Assembly (NCBI GenBank): GCA_013205365.1
Contig: JABMNC010000050.1
Location: 1 to 15,098, forward strand
DNA length: 15,098 nt
Reading direction: 5' to 3'
DNA from: Cryomorphaceae bacterium
GTDB lineage: Bacteria > Bacteroidota > Bacteroidia > Flavobacteriales > Schleiferiaceae
Part shown: positions 15,087 to 15,098 of the stretch, in pieces
How positions within the stretch are numbered: position 1 is the first letter of the stretch
Layout of the letters: every line of letters begins with the position of its first letter
The notes under the pieces: generated by a model
Database searches by the model: none
The model's input: the letters and a program-made list of their open reading frames with translations, nothing else
What the model was told of the DNA's origin: nothing
Made by a program: the position numbers and the translations under genes

Positions 15087-15098
15087 GGGTATTTTGCA

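Overview
The window looks like core chromosome of a Bacteroidota bacterium, most likely in or near the Flavobacteriales. Three things support this: a gliding/type IX secretion system (T9SS) outer-membrane protein SprA of family-typical size directly behind ruvA, a T9SS C-terminal sorting domain on the first protein, and a cytochrome oxidase cluster with the Bacteroidota layout (cyoE, two different subunit III genes, a short subunit IV, Sco, a DUF420 protein and a small CxxC membrane protein). By eye the base composition is moderately GC-rich for that group. Shine-Dalgarno-like sequences are mostly absent, as is usual in the phylum. All fourteen genes lie on the + strand and are packed tightly; no gene-free stretch exceeds about 60 bases. 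I see no RNA gene, insertion sequence, CRISPR array or integration scar.

Left block (1-10031): the 3' part of a secreted protein with a T9SS sorting signal, then ruvA (Holliday junction branch migration), sprA (about 7.3 kb, the T9SS translocon barrel), gcvH (lipoyl carrier of the glycine cleavage system), a VanZ-family membrane protein and a TonB-family energy transducer. From ruvA to tonB the genes overlap or are separated by at most about 30 bases, which suggests one long transcript. It ends at a clear intrinsic terminator (10052-10074). SprA exports T9SS cargo and TonB energises outer-membrane receptors, so both work on the outer membrane; RuvA and GcvH are unrelated housekeeping functions that travel with them.

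Right block (10088-15086): cysQ (3'-phosphoadenosine 5'-phosphate phosphatase) leads and overlaps cyoE (heme O synthase). Two subunit III proteins, subunit IV, a Sco copper chaperone, a DUF420/CtaM-like assembly factor and a 76-residue exported CxxC membrane protein follow, with start/stop overlaps or spacers of 2 to 39 bases. Together they supply heme modification, copper delivery and accessory subunits for an aa3/caa3-type oxidase. Subunits I and II and heme A synthase are not in the window.

The window shows no obvious new multi-gene system. The best leads are the uncharacterised CxxC membrane protein at the operon end, the roughly 95-residue polar insertion in the longer subunit III, cysQ as lead gene of a respiratory operon, and lineage-variable insertions and Asp-rich loops in SprA.
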